Source: Mesorhabditis belari (taxonomy: Eukaryota; Nematoda; Chromadorea; Rhabditida; Rhabditidae). Taken from it: a stretch of DNA of 64,000 bases. The stretch covers positions 1,813,001 to 1,877,000 of the forward strand of contig CAUEEP010000934.1 of the NCBI GenBank assembly GCA_958450365.1. Reading direction: 5' to 3'. The translations under genes and the position numbers were made by a program. Positions 23,286-33,444 of the stretch are shown here, piece by piece (position 1 is the first letter of the stretch; each line of letters begins with the position of its first letter). Under the pieces are notes generated by a model. It ran no database searches, was not told the origin of the DNA, and was given only the letters and a program-made list of their open reading frames with translations.

Positions 23286-24598
23286 TACGGTATTTTCTGT
23301 AATAGTAGTGCAGTCTATAATAGTAGTGCAGGCAGGAGGGGGGTTGAAAAGAATAGTAGTGCACCCTGCTAAAATTTGCTCTTTTGCTGTTCCCTTTGAC
23401 TTCCCTTTGTTTTAAAAGCATACTGGTAGCTAAATGAGATGCGATTATGAGATTGTGACTATTTATTTAGTACTGACTAACATATTGTGTTTGTAATTAA
23501 CTTTTTGACATATTGCTACTACTTCTTTTGGTACTTATGGGTCTTACCCTTGGTCTTAAGCACTTGACTAAACAAAGGCTGAAACTATGCCTTTCTTAGT
23601 TTAGCTTAGTCTTCATCTACTATAATTTTATTTAGAAGTATAATTTAAACATAGTTTGCCCATAAAATAAATCTACTTGCACTAAAATTGACATATTTTT
23701 ATGATGGAAAAATAGACGGTAGCTATAACCCATAAGTACTCTTCTTTTATTGATTTACAAGCATTTTCTTATTCTTTTCAAAGTTTGATTTTTTAGAAAT
23801 GGAACTGGACGGCGATTGCGACAAACAATTGCAAGAGTTTCGTACAAAGCATGAACACTATCAATTCGAAAAGGATGCTCGAGATTGGAACGCTCAATGC
23901 AAAGAGGATTTTCTCGTGCCTGAAGATGAAAGAAACTTGGATGCCAATGAAACCAATATTGCTGACAATCTATCGGCAACTGGCGAAGAGGAGCCTGATG
24001 AGGAACCTTTTCGAAAACGCAAAGTGACCCCATCCGAGAGGGGGTCGAAGAAAAAACGCCGTTTTGACGTCGAGACCAAGCTTATGGTTGTCGCTTTTGC
24101 GGAAAAGACTGACAAATCAGCCGCCACTAAGAGATTCTGTGTTCATCGGCAAAATTTTCTTTAGTGGTGTAAGCAAAAGGACGATCTTGTGAAACCAAAA
24201 GGAAAATAATTGAAGCGCCTTGAAGGTGGTGGTCGGAAATTGAAGGACGCAGCTTTCGACAACGAGCTTATCAATTGGATCCGAGAAAAGCGATTAAAGT
24301 AATTACGATTGACTCGCAAAATGATCTAATGCCAAGCTCAAATGAAATGGAAAAATGACGAGAAATTTTCAGCATCAATTGGCTGGCTAAGTTGTTGTAT
24401 GGAAAGACATCACCTCTCGACGCGTCGACCAGCAACTCGATTTACTTGGAAGAGAGGGATGAGATACGTACATGATACCTTTAATTATTGCCTGGTAAAG
24501 GTATGGATCTAGTGAAAAAAGGAAATTCTAATAGTAGTGCAGGCTAGAGGACGGTTGAGAAAATAGTAGTGCGCACTACTATTAAAGAAAATACGGTA
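23286..24598 (+). mobile_element. pogo/Tigger-like DNA transposon, copy 1 (defective)
   Basis: TIRs are about 27 bp (TACGGTATTTTCTGTAATAG on the left, the complement ending ATACGGTA on the right). The frame at 23799-24164 encodes an acidic N-terminus, a basic KRKVTPSERGSKKKRRF stretch, then an HTH (ETKLMVVAFAEKTDKSAATK). After a TAG the same frame continues LKRLEGGGRKLKDAAFDNEL, the second half of a CENP-B-type double HTH. No DDE catalytic domain follows. Two stops break the frame, so it is a non-autonomous relic with a DNA-binding domain. Flanking DNA is shared with copy 2, so the pair arose by segmental duplication rather than two transpositions. Confidence 0.7.
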
Positions 24599-24599
24599 T

Positions 24600-25520
24600 G
24601 CTTTTCACAAAATATTGCATTACTGTGCGATTAAATTTGACCCTGTCCTCATTCGCGGGTAATATTTCAGATGATCCTATCCGTTTCCGTAGAATTTTTT
24701 TTCAAACGCAAGGATCTTTAATCTTAGACTTCGGGTTCAAAGACTTGTAGCAGTCAGGCTTCACTAACCATACAGCTCTGTCCGCCCAGCCCATTTCCCG
24801 TTTACATAGTGCTTATTTCTCCCCAATTATCATACTGAAATTTTGTGTTGTTTTAACATTCCCGGTTTACAGACCGTTTATGTATTCAAGTTAATTGCAA
24901 CACTAACTAATATTTTTAGACGACCACTTGCCTTGTATCCTTCAATTGTTTGTTGATGGCACAAAACATATTTGGTAACGAGATCTCTTTCACCTATTGA
25001 GTACTAAATTCTATCAATTTTAGTTCCTTCATCGCCACCTCCAATGGCTCAATCCATAGACAAATGGATGTACTATGCTTTCCATTTTGGGTCCATTTTT
25101 CCTCGGAACTGTACAGAGTTCACCCGGAGCTTCAGGTAAAAAATTTTTTGTTATACGTTATGTAAAAAGAATGTTTATTTCTGTAGATGAAAATTTTAGG
25201 CGGCGCTTGCTGGAGCGTCAATGGACTTATTGGCACAAATTGTAGTGTTACTTGCATGCCAGCGACGAACCACTGGAACGCCATTGAAGAAGCGGCAATC
25301 TTCAGCCCCAAGAATTATATGATTCCGGCGACTCTCATTCAGGAATGTCTCGAGGTAACATTTAAAAGATTAACTTTAATGAAATTAAATTTACAATTTG
25401 TAGGATCAATTGAAGAAAGAAGAAGAGGAGGAGATAAGAAAGAAGGAAGAGGGCTCTCTCGAGAGGAAAGCGGACTCTCCAGATGTTTTCTGTCTTGCTC
25501 AGAGGTTCCGTTACAATTAA
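24600..25520 (+). pseudogene. Serine protease-like gene, copy 2 (large internal deletion)
   Basis: The first-exon region (24600-24690) matches copies 1 and 4. Near 25021 the protease exon starts (MAQSIDKWMYYAF) but jumps within a few codons to the segment before the serine motif (GPFFLGTVQSSPGAS). The next exon from 25199 reads GGACWSVNGLIGTNCSV, so the Asp-Ser of GDSGG has become Ala-Ser and the His region is lost. The final exon, from about 25404, differs from copy 1: a charged KKEEEEEIRKKEEG tail ending LAQRFRYN. Confidence 0.68.
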
Positions 25521-25559
25521 GAAATAGCCTTTGGTCGCGATCGAATGGCCAATGATAGA

Positions 25560-27235
25560 AACGAATTTACTAAACAAACTTCTTGTGACATATTCCCCCT
25601 TGTTTTCGTATTCTTTAACTAATCTAATTTCATTTTTGTTGTATCAGATGTAAAAGTGTGAAGTACTGATATTGATGCCCTTATCGATGTATGATTTATG
25701 TAAATTGGTGGGCTTGTTAATAAAACTGTTCAATGGATTAAAGTGCGGCCGACGGTTTTACGGATTGTCCCGTATGATTTTGGGTAATATTGTTACTAAA
25801 TTATGTGATTTTATCAATTTTTTAAATAGAAAATGCGCTTTAGTTGATTATGATATTGAATCTCTTTTAGGAAGAAGAAACTCGGAGAGTCGGGCAACGA
25901 GGAGGAAATGGGTGAAAAGAGAGGAGGAGAAAAAGAGGGTCTGATATTTTACGTTGTATACAAGTTGTAATTTTTTAGTTGGAGATCTCAAGAAGAAAGA
26001 GGGACCAACCTGTCTTGCACTAGTCGCTTATTTGAAGTTCTATGTAAGCTAGTCAGATATCTTTTTGTTGTGGTAAACCGAAAATCGTTTTGTTTTAGGT
26101 GGCCCTCACAATTTTCGTGTCGGGGTGTCGGTCGGAGTCAATTGTATGCCGGTGCTGTTGCTCGCCATTGATTGCCGTTCCCGGGCTCGTCTTTCTCTTC
26201 GAACGAATCGGAAGTTTGTGTTTGACTCTTTCTTCATGCGTCTTTAGGCGCCAAAAGTTTTTGTGCCATCCAAGGCGATCGCACTTGGAGTGCTCAGACT
26301 TATCCAGGTGATTATCATTGTTGTCATTATATTGAGTATTTCTTCAGGTGATGGTCGTTATTGTTTCGATCCGAGTGTTGCACCTTTGTCGGTTCAGTTT
26401 CCACTGAAAAATTTGATATTTTTTATTTTAGAGCAAAAAGAGAAAGGCAATCACTGAGCTTTCGCACACTCACCTCAAGACTGTTCCCATGGGTGTGTTT
26501 TCTTGTTATCGACATGCTTTCTTGTTTCTCGTGCATCTTCCTTTTTAGGACCCGGTCCCTCACAAGCAGAAAATGAAAGCGTTGGCCCGCCAATGAGCAA
26601 CAATCAAGTGAACATCGGAAGCGGTGCATCAGAATCGATGGGTCCGCAGATCAACGACGGTCATCACTGTTGAAAGCCACCGCATCGAACAGTACTCTGG
26701 ATACGGCATCTGGGTAAGGAACTAGTTATTTTTTAGCATTAATCTGAAGTTTTTATGTTGAAATTTAGACCATCAGCCCCCAAAACTGTGCCCACTGAGA
26801 GAAGCATCGAGGAAGGGAATGTGCCAAAGAAAACATAAAAAGAAACCCCACAAACAGAGAAAAAGGTAAAAGTTAATTAAAAATATATTTGGTCATTGTT
26901 GTTTTCCAGTCTCGACGCTATTCGACATCTAAGAAGGAACTTGACAACGTGCTGAGCAATCGCTCAAAGGACAAAAGCGAGACGATTGCTCGAGTGAGGC
27001 AGCTGCAAGGGGTAAAGCTGATTTCAGTTTAAGTCTAATGTGTTTTTCAGAATGCTACTGCAAAGTCAACGAGCACGCCGATTTTGTTGGAGAGTACCAC
27101 CGATGCCTCAAAGTCGGAACAAACGGTGATTCTTTAGTCTGTTCGACTGAAAATGCTAGTTTTCTATTCTAATCGGTCATCATAATCTCATTTTAGTTTG
27201 TCTTTGTGCAAGGAAAAAGGTACGTTTTGTTCCAT
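25560..27235 (+). pseudogene. Gene X: unrecognised multi-exon, partly membrane protein, probably decayed
   Basis: I do not recognise the family. A charged exon (about 25866-25945) is followed by KKKEGPTCLALVAYLKFY, a hydrophobic exon at 26100-26248, and IALGVLRLIQVIIIVVIILS, a likely membrane span, near 26284-26345. Downstream exons read PSQAENESVGPPMSNNQV, SRRYSTSKKELDNVLSNR / SKDKSETIARVRQLQG (about 26911-27010), TSTPILLESTTDASKSEQ and FVFVQG. Frames do not join cleanly: a TGA follows INDGHHC near 26670 and VPKKT ends in TAA. At 27215 the last exon runs into an inverted protease fragment. The unit is partly duplicated at 40590-41186, 30519-30935 and 19960-20142. Confidence 0.45.
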
Positions 27236-27398
27236 TGACAAATCTCGCTTGAGCAACGACAAGTCAACGACAGTCTTGCTGATGGCGGTAAAGGTTCCAC
27301 CGGTAAGAAGGTCGGATTTTTTGGCGTCGAACAATGAGTGAAGCTTGACTGTTACAAGTCGTTGAACCCGAAGTCTAAGATAAAAAAAATTAGCAGAA
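27215..27398 (-). pseudogene. Protease exon 2 fragment, inverted
   Basis: On the minus strand LRVQRLVTVKLHSLFDAKK, TAISKTVVDLSLLKRDLSME matches exon 2 of protease copies 1 and 3. It is glued between gene X and a zinc-finger fragment with no neighbouring protease exon. It preserves Ser where copy 1 has a stop. Confidence 0.65.
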
Positions 27399-27401
27399 GT
27401 C

Positions 27402-27942
27402 TTTTTGGTGTCCTTTGAAATATACAATTGCTAGATCCACACGACGACAGAATCATTTATGCAAATGGTTTCTCGGATGGTAGGATTTTTTTATTTTAAA
27501 CTTAAATTTCTATTTTTAGGACCGCCGACATTACAACCCGAAATCATCTTCTCGAATGTATGCTTGTCACTTTGTTTCTTATACTTTTCAAAATTTAGAG
27601 CTCAAAGCACGCACAACAATTAGATCAAAGACCAATTTTGCTTTTGGATCGTCGTCCCATCAATCGCTAAAATTTTATCCATCTTTGTAAACCTTGTAAA
27701 TTTTGTTACTTTTTTAAATTTCTTGAATAAAGTTTCCTAAAAAATTTGCTGGTTTCGAGAGTTTTGTTTCTAACAGCATATACACCCCATTGAATGTCCG
27801 TTAAACATCGTACCGTGTTGTGGTTTTGAATCGATTTTTAGACTTTCTGCATTAACGAGTTACTTTTATGAAAAATGAGTACTAAGTTTCTCCAATAGAG
27901 ATTATTTCATCAATTTAGATGCATAAATCGGAGCTGAGCTAT
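27402..27942 (+). pseudogene. Duplicated zinc-finger A tail plus zinc-finger B first exon
   Basis: Near-identical to 5022-5562: the last introns and exons of gene A ([44 protein letters not shown]), its AATAAA, the intergenic spacer, and gene B's acceptor and first codons. Here MHKSELSY ends in a TGA. There are no fingers, so no function is expected. Confidence 0.85.
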
Positions 27943-28588
27943 TGAGCAATGAGAGAGATCGCAAAGTATTTACAAAGAGATCATTCGAAAAGCTGAAAGG
28001 GAAAATGGGAGACTAAAGCCAACAGAGAAACCAAAATTTTGCAAACTGAAACGAAAGAAGTGAAGAAATTGGCGATGATTTGAAGGAAAATCGAGAAATC
28101 ATTCCCTGGTCGGGAATTATTGCACTGGTTGGTGTCTAAAAGAAAAATGAATTAGACAATTCAAAAACCCTGTTGAGGCATTGTTCAATGATCAATGTTG
28201 TACAATTTATCCTCATTTTCCAATATAAAACTATCTATCTCAAAAACATTGCACTGCTTGGCTACTGTTAGCTCATCTCTTCAAGGGCATGGCTCACACT
28301 TATGAATGTACAAAGTTATCCATGGAGTTTGTGTTTTGAGGCGTGGCATTTGAAACAATATCTTCTTGTTCTTTACTATTTTAAATCTTCTGAAATAACG
28401 TAAGAAATTTGCAAATAATGGCAGAGTAATCCTGAAGCAAAAATTGATGAATTGAGCAAAACAAGATCAACATTTTTGAAATCACATTCAGAAAGGTCAC
28501 GAATCACAACTGTAAATAAATTAAGAGGGGCTATCTAGGTATATAAAAACCAATAGAAGCAAAAACCAACCATGCAAGGAGCAAAAAA
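27943..28588. other. Gene-free stretch, 3' flank of the riboflavin transporter pseudogene
   Basis: No exon recognised at 27943-28240. From about 28243 (AACATTGCACTG) the sequence is shared with 33903-34100 and 34979-35337. Confidence 0.5.
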
Positions 28589-29905
28589 TTAACGACAGTC
28601 TGGTGCTGATTGAAAGAGGGGAGTAAAATTGACGAGCGGAAACGTCACCGCCAATCCAACAAACGAGTCAATCTGGAAAAATATTCATTTCACAACTTGT
28701 CAAAAATTACCTCAATGAACACTCCACACCAGAACAATCGCTCTCCCTTCCGTGTGAGCATCCCTCAACAGTGATACGAATAATGTACGCCTCATGTTAA
28801 GCAAGGAATTGATCTAAATATTAATTATTTTCAGTTAACAACTTGAAAACAAACCTGATTTGTACGAAAAACGGCAGAAAAGATGTGAATGGTGAGACGA
28901 TGTTTGACAGCGTTATTCCGAGACCATAGACCAACTTGAATCAAAATTAAATAGGCACGCTTAAAAACGTGATACCTGAGAATATGGAAGCGCCGCATAG
29001 CTGGGAATGATTCCATTCATCTGCGCACTCACAAGGGCGTCAAAGCTGAAATTGATTTGTCCAATCACATACAAGATTAATCCACCAGTAAGAGAAGCCA
29101 ACAATCGAGCCTTCTTTCACTTCTTTGTGTACTAACGACTTGCCCTAATATTTTCATTCATAATCAATAAAACACAAATTACTTGATTGCCCCCTGTTTC
29201 CTCATCAAATTGATCTGGTCCCAGAACGCAGTGGTGTCTCTTCATCAGGTACTTCTACGGGATGTCTTCTCTCCAGGTAAAGGCCTTGCCGTCTTCCTAA
29301 ATTGAATCGGATAAAATAAAACAACGTCAACAAACTTTTGTTTCTTATGAGCGCCTCTTCTATAAAGAATCACAAATGCGATTGATGCAAGAAGAGCCCA
29401 AAAAGCAATGATAAAAAAGAAGACTTCATGCTGAACCGTGGTGACTTGTAAATGGGGGCATATGCAATGTAATCGTAATTACTATTTCCTAAAAATAAAT
29501 CTAAAACTTGTAAAAATAATTAACCAACCTTGAATCAATGAGAGGGAGCTGTGACCCATTCCAACACCACCCGGATAGCCGTAAAGATCCCTAGAAGCAA
29601 ATACCTGAACTATGGCTGCAAGATACGAGGGAAGACTCCAAGCTTCTGGAAGAACGGCGGTTATTAGTGGAAGTTGCATCCATATCTAAAAAGAATATAG
29701 TCAACAGGTCTAACATGATAAAACTAACAAAAATAAATCTTTACGACAAAAGAGGCAACTTCTCTGCATAAGACTTGTTCAAAGGTTAACACCACCAGGT
29801 TATTACTTAGACAAAACCCTCACCGAATTTGTTCCCATCGATGCCGCGGAGCCAAAAAGCAATGACGAGGAGGAAAGTGACCGCATTTAGCGCCATGAAT
29901 TCGTT
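28589..29905 (-). pseudogene. Riboflavin transporter (SLC52/RFT-like), copy 1
   Basis: Family members are multi-pass plasma-membrane vitamin B2 importers. On the minus strand: TFLLVIAF, then in another frame FGSAASMGTNS, then IWMQLPLITAVLPEAWSLPS / YLAAIVQ, matching the family's WVELPLLVxxLPEGWxLPSY. Further exons give HEVFFFIIAFWALLASIAFV, QMNGIIPSYAALPYSQ, GITLSNIVSPFTSFLPFF, RLFWCGVFIE and IDSFVGLAVTFPLVNF with a stop at 28589-28591. Frames shift at least twice: a five-T run before GGCTCC near 29858, and around 29430. The copy 2 paralogue carries the same breaks. Confidence 0.75.
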
Positions 29906-29969
29906 GAAAGCTCGTCAACTATAGCTTCCTCTTTGTCTCGCGAGTGGTAATCAGAAAACAACGTTATTA

Positions 29970-30202
29970 GAGTGTGTTCCTCTCGACTAAGGCGCTTTCT
30001 AAAATGCAACCATTTGAGAAAAGTACCGTCGTCAAACCGTTAGTTTTCATCAGATCAATCCAATTTTTTCATCATTCAATGAACCTTCTGATTCTTCATC
30101 AAATGATACCAAAATTGAGGTGATCTGATGTAAATTGGCAGTTTGACTACGGTAGTTTTCTCAAGTAGGTGCATTTTAAAAAACGCGTTAGTCGAGAGGA
30201 AC
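29970..30202. mobile_element. MITE with 60-bp TIRs, copy 1 (right end clipped)
   Basis: The left end is GAGTGTGTTCCTCTCGACTA after TA, with TIR homology of about 60 bp. The right end stops at GTCGAGAGGAAC, losing the terminal ACACTC present in the copy at 36719-36957. Confidence 0.8.
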
Positions 30203-30214
30203 TATACATTTCGA

Positions 30215-30312
30215 GCGTCCCCCTTTTGCCCCCCTAAGTGTCTCCCTCAAAGTGTCCCCTTTTGTCCCCCTGAAGTGTCCCCCCCCCCTAGTATCCCCCT
30301 ATTTTTTTTCAT
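30215..30312. repeat. C-rich GTGTCCCCCTTTT tract
   Basis: Irregular repeats of GTGTCCCC/CCCCTTTTG with C runs of up to 12, followed by a T run. The complementary strand has several G4-G6 runs within 90 nt and could form quadruplexes. Confidence 0.8.
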
Positions 30313-30339
30313 ATCAAATCACAACTTTTTGCTCTCGAA

Positions 30340-30510
30340 GGAAAAGGAACGAAAAGACTTTCATGCGTTTAAGATGTTTCGAGTGGAAATCGACGAGGAA
30401 GTTTTTGGTGGTGGAGCGAGAAGGAGCTGAAGGGGAGGAAGAGCAAGAGAGTGACGAGAGGAACGACAAGCTGGAGGCAATAATGCATAAAAATATATTT
30501 GGTCATTGTT
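30340..30510 (+). pseudogene. rfc-1: rfc-1 acidic last-exon fragment
   Basis: EREGAEGEEEQESDERNDKL matches the acidic terminal exon of rfc-1 copy R3 (about 44248-44385: ERGGAEGEEEQESDGSNDKQ). Here it is fused at about 30485 to gene X intron sequence ending in the TTTACCAG acceptor. Confidence 0.55.
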
Positions 30511-30518
30511 GTTTACCA

Positions 30519-30935
30519 GTCTCGACGCTACTCGACATCTAAGAAGGAACTTGACAACGTGCTGAACAATCACTCAATGGACAAACGCGAGACGATTGCT
30601 CGAGTGAGGCAGCTGCAAGGGGTAAAGCTGATGTCAGTTTAGGTCTAATGTGTTTTTCAGAATGTTTTTCAGAACTTTGAGGCATCGGTGGTACTCTCCA
30701 ACAAAATCGGCGCGCTCGTTGACTTTGTAGTAGTACAAAGTCAACGAGCGCGCCGTTTTTGTTGGAGAGTACCACCGATGCCTCAAAGTTGGAACAAACG
30801 GTGATTCTTTAGTCTGTTCGACTCAAAATCCTAGTTTTCCATTCTAATCGGCCATTATAATCTCATTTTAGTTTGTCTTTGTGCAAGGACATGGAAAAGA
30901 TACAAAAGTCGAAGTTGAAGACTCATAGAGGGAAA
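30519..30935 (+). pseudogene. Gene X 3' exons with an internal palindrome
   Basis: SRRYSTSKKELDNVLNNH and ETIARVRQLQG match 26911-27010. The next exon is preceded by its own reverse complement (30674-30789). The gene then ends FVFVQGHGKDTKVEVEDS, TAG, giving the most complete 3' terminus of gene X in the window. The SKKELD...RVRQLQG stretch is charged and may be coiled coil. Confidence 0.6.
30674..30789. repeat. Near-perfect 57-bp-arm palindrome
   Basis: ACTTTGAGGCATCGGTGG ... TTGACTTTGTA, a 2-4 nt centre, then the complement ... CCGATGCCTCAAAGT. Only an AAAATC/TTTTT-type mismatch is visible. One arm is a gene X coding exon. Confidence 0.9.
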
Positions 30936-31525
30936 TGGTTTAACAGAAAAGCAAAACGATAGAAAATTTTACTTATTGTTCTTTCGTGAACCTTTGATTT
31001 CTGTAAATTGATCAATGTTGTACCTCAGAAAATATCCTAAGCAATTTATCTTCATTTTCCAATTTTAGCCGGAATATTTTAATGCATTCTTCACTCGCTG
31101 TTGCCATTGTTTGATTACAGGTTCATTGCTACCAGCCATCTAAAGTCATTTCTTAACAGTTACCCAGATTGAACTCGGTACTTTTTCTTGTTACCCTCTG
31201 TGACGTCGCCTTCATTATTAGTGTTAGAAAGATCTTGATGTTTTTCTTGTTTACGATGTGTTATACATAGCTAAATTTATTCAAATAAATTTATGCACCA
31301 CAAATAAATGTTGACCGTTTTATGCAATGAATTTGTAGTAACAGATAAATAAAATTTCTCAACTGCATCACGGTGAAACCTGAGACAAATGAATTCAGAA
31401 GTGAAAAAAATTTGAGATCAGAACGGAGAAGAGTGAAAAGCGAGACTAAAAGGCCAGTAGGAGCCAAATATCACAAAAAGAATCATTACATTTAGTAAAT
31501 TAGCGCTTTCCAATACACCCGGGGA

Positions 31526-33440
31526 CTATGGTTGATGAAGGTTCATAGAAAAACCATAAGCCGGTCCACCAACATAAACCTCCCCCTGCTTCTCAACAGA
31601 AGCTTTGATAGAAGCAGCTTTCTCCTTTGCCAATTCAAGCTAGAAATTATAAATTTAATTTCGATAATTAATTTTCTAAATATTACCACGATGGAATCTT
31701 GAATGTCAATTGCCGGAGATATATAATTCTTGGGACCGTAGATTGCCTCTTCTGAAATTGAGTCTGAGTGGGTCCTCTTTCGCACGGTAGTAACACCACA
31801 AATGATTCCAATAAGCCCCTTGGCGCTCCAGCATGCTCCCCCTAAAAATCTCCATACAGAAATAAGCATTTTTGAATCTTTTTCATTTGGGTTATACGAC
31901 CAAAATATTTACCTGAATCTCCTCTCGAACCCTGTACAGTTCCCAAAACTAATGGACCCATGCGTGGCATCGAATTGTCACTGGGGCGGAAATAGTGGTT
32001 AACTGAGTCAACGATTCCGGTTTGATAGACTAATTGCCGTGTTCCATTGTTCATGTAGCCAAATCCAGCCAAGAGGAAGCTCTCAGATTCAACAGCTCGA
32101 ACCAATCGCGGCGATTTCTAGAAAAATACTCGCTAAATAGGCATCATTTCGCAAATTTTACCGGGCCAATAGCCTTTTCGCTTCGGAGTACAATGAAGCC
32201 AAAGCGCTCTTCTATTTTCACGACGGTGACTTCGTACCCTTCATTACCGACGCCTTCATTAGTTTCACTCTTTGCAGGAAAGATTCGAAGAGCACTTCCG
32301 ATTTGAAGTTGAAGGTGTCCCCCGTGACGTGTGACGAAATAGCGTGGATGGATGCACACCACCGTCGATTTTCCGGCCAGTAGATCGGAAGCATAGAACA
32401 TCCACTTGTTTATGGTTTCGGGACGGACCTTCGGGACGGACCCTAAATTAGTGCAATTATTCACTAATCAAACCATCAAATCACACAATGTTTAAAACTC
32501 ACCCTGGAAACAGGTCATCTTTCCAAAGCGAAACTGGCAATTCTTTATGAAGCTGAAATGGACGTCGCAGAGTGTATTCGTTGACTTGACCACATCGAAA
32601 TTGGACTTTGACGGCTTTCTTATCTTTTCCCTGCACGATGATATACTATTGAGTTGGTGAATTGAAAACTGCGGGCTATTGTCATATGTGACAGTTTGAG
32701 CACTTTCTTCAAAAGAAATCCATTTGGGTGTCAATGGAAAAGTTATAGAGAATCAAAGATTAAGCTTATATCCAAATTTTCAGAACGATTCAAAAACTGG
32801 TTTTCAAGAAATGCCAAATTTACGAATTTTCACAAAACTTGCATTTTAAGCGAAACTACTAAGTGTATCTTTTTGAAAAATTGGCTGTAAGCCTAATTTT
32901 TGATTCTCTACAATTTTTCTATTGATAGCAAAATGGGTTTCTTCTGAAGAAAGTGCTCAAACTGGGACATCTCCAGTCCTCCATTTTTGAGTCTCACACT
33001 TGTCTCACACACAAACCAAAATCCTGCTACGAAAGAGGAATCCGCAAATTGCCTGTGAAATCGGCAGAAGTCCTCTATAATAATGGAAATTATTTGGAAT
33101 GAATTTATGGTTTTATGTTGAATAAATTTTAGTTCAAACTCCGGCAGTTTCCAATTCACCAACTCAATAAAGTTGACGACTTTCTTATCTTTTCCATGCA
33201 CGATGATATACTAAAATAAGATTATGAAAACCGATTAGGATAGAAAAAGGTAGGTTTTGTTCCATTGACAAATCTCGCTCGAGCAAAGACAAGTCAACGA
33301 CAGTCTTGCTGACGGCGGCAGGTTCCACCGGTCAGAAGATCAAATTTCTTGGGGTCGAATCCTTCGTCGTTTTCCCTGTCGAACAATGAGTGAAGCTTGA
33401 CTGTTACAAGTCGTTGAACCCTGAAATCTATAAAAAAATT
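31526..33440 (-). pseudogene. Serine protease-like gene, copy 3
   Basis: Minus-strand exons: 33245-33430 (VQRLVTVKLHSLFDRENDEG / FDPKKFDLLTGGT), 32503-32645, a fused exon at 32162-32442, 31913-32117, 31687-31841 and 31526-31639. His region CIHPRYFVTRHGGHLQL; serine motif GSRGDSG/GACWSAKGLIGI is intact. Exon 2 loses frame after TGGT, and its donor reads CTACC instead of GTAC. Exon 4 and the following intron are deleted, giving VRPKVRPETINKW in frame. A 519-bp insertion with long inverted ends sits between exons 2 and 3. The C-terminus is open to FSMNLHQP, TAG. The catalytic half is preserved, but upstream damage argues for a pseudogene. Confidence 0.7.
32649..33167. mobile_element. Nested inverted-repeat insertion in protease copy 3
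   Basis: Outer ends TTGAGTTGGTGAATTGAAAA / CAATTCACCAACTCAA. An inner pair of about 80 bp (ACAGTTTGAGCACTTTCTTC / GAAGAAAGTGCTCAAACTGG) spans 32690-32967. A 41-bp stretch of protease exon 3 occurs on both sides (32608-32648 and 33173-33213). Confidence 0.7.
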
Positions 33441-33444
33441 AGCA

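Noticed and set aside
23799..24127. Antisense frames across the pogo-like ORF
   Set aside because: The plus frame carries the HTH motif and is conserved in the 38-kb copy; the minus frames are shadows.
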